Below, piece by piece: positions 7,172 through 7,424 of a DNA stretch of 7,424 bases (positions are counted from its first letter, which is position 1; the number at the start of each line of letters is the position of its first letter). A program made the translations under genes and the position numbers. Under the pieces are notes generated by a model. That model did not search any database and was not told the DNA's origin. It saw only the letters and a list, made by a program, of their open reading frames with translations. Source of the DNA: Opitutia bacterium (GTDB lineage: Bacteria; Verrucomicrobiota; Verrucomicrobiia; Opitutales; Opitutaceae). The stretch is from positions 1-7,424 of the forward strand of contig PMKA01000315.1 in the NCBI GenBank assembly GCA_003157575.1. The letters are read 5' to 3'.

Positions 7172-7424
7172 ACCGGATTTCGTGGCTCTCCATCAAGCTT
7201 GTGCGCTGGACCGGCTGGCTGCTCCTGCCCGTCGTGCTGGCGTTTCTGGTCACCGGCTACGCGATGAGCGGCCGCTACGGCATGGGCGCGCTCACTGACG
7301 AGAAGACGGCGCTCACGCTCCACAAGCTGATGCACCTGCCGCTGGCGGTTCTCGTCCTCGCGCATATCGTGCCCTCAATCTACCTTGCCCTAATCCGATG
7401 GGGATGGATCAAACAACGCCCCGC
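7168..7424 (+). CDS. Small two-helix membrane protein, possible b-type cytochrome subunit (3' truncated by window)
   Basis: An ATG at 7168 overlaps the TGA of the upstream gene as ATGA, which points to translational coupling. The frame stays open to the window end for 85 complete codons. Two hydrophobic helices are visible, at about residues 14-33 and 55-76, joined by a loop containing SGRYGMGALT. Helix 1 carries WTGWLLLP and VTGYAMSG. The region 52-66 has three histidines (HKLMH and AHIVP: His52, His56, His66), which could bind heme b. Trp/Arg/Lys-rich WGWIKQR (78-84) follows helix 2, as at a membrane edge. I do not recognise a named family with certainty. The pattern is reminiscent of small cytochrome b561-like or respiratory membrane-anchor proteins. 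Next to a NapC-type cytochrome, a quinone-linked heme b subunit is an attractive but unproven idea. The remaining length is unknown; the protein may end soon after the window or continue. Confidence 0.75.
   Translation, partial: MNRISWLSIKLVRWTGWLLLPVVLAFLVTGYAMSGRYGMGALTDEKTALTLHKLMHLPLAVLVLAHIVPSIYLALIRWGWIKQRP

Noticed and set aside
1..7424. CRISPR, tRNA/rRNA, insertion sequence or attachment site
   Set aside because: No spaced repeat array, tRNA-like cloverleaf, transposase or terminal inverted repeats were seen; the window is almost fully occupied by six genes.

Overview
All genes in this window lie on the + strand. They read as part of an extracellular electron transfer locus: an outer-membrane cytochrome/porin conduit, a small periplasmic cytochrome, an inner-membrane multiheme quinol dehydrogenase, and two further membrane proteins. 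DNA is GC-rich (roughly 60-65% by eye), and protein export signals, periplasmic c-type hemes and an outer-membrane beta-barrel show a diderm (Gram-negative-type) bacterium. Recognisable Shine-Dalgarno sequences are weak or absent before most starts. My best guess is a GC-rich Verrucomicrobiota (Opitutales-like) genome, with Acidobacteriota or a Geobacter-like desulfobacterial lineage as alternatives. No marker gene here settles this.

Layout. 1-468: C-terminal half of a DmsE/MtrA/PioA-family decaheme cytochrome, with six heme motifs visible. 490-2703: MtrB/PioB-family outer-membrane beta-barrel that should sheathe that cytochrome. 2802-3134: small exported monoheme cytochrome c. 3240-4736: NapC/NirT-type inner-membrane cytochrome with three membrane helices and seven heme motifs, resembling the ImcH type of Geobacter. 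4850-7171: large membrane protein with a spermidine-synthase-like domain between two related membrane modules. 7168-7424: start of a small histidine-containing two-helix membrane protein, overlapping the previous gene by ATGA and cut by the window end.

Proposed working (inference). The NapC/ImcH-like protein would exchange electrons with the quinone pool. The monoheme cytochrome, directly or with others, would carry them across the periplasm. The MtrA/MtrB pair would carry them through the outer membrane. No MtrC/OmcA-type surface cytochrome is encoded here, though one could lie upstream. The direction of flow (metal or electrode reduction, Fe(II) oxidation, or exchange with partner cells) cannot be read from sequence. 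The synthase-like fusion protein and the small membrane protein have no established role in this pathway and are the least understood parts. The visible genes encode 14 covalent heme motifs (6 + 1 + 7). Gaps between genes are 21, 98, 105 and 113 bases; only the 105-base gap holds a plausible terminator. No RNA genes, mobile elements or CRISPR arrays were seen.
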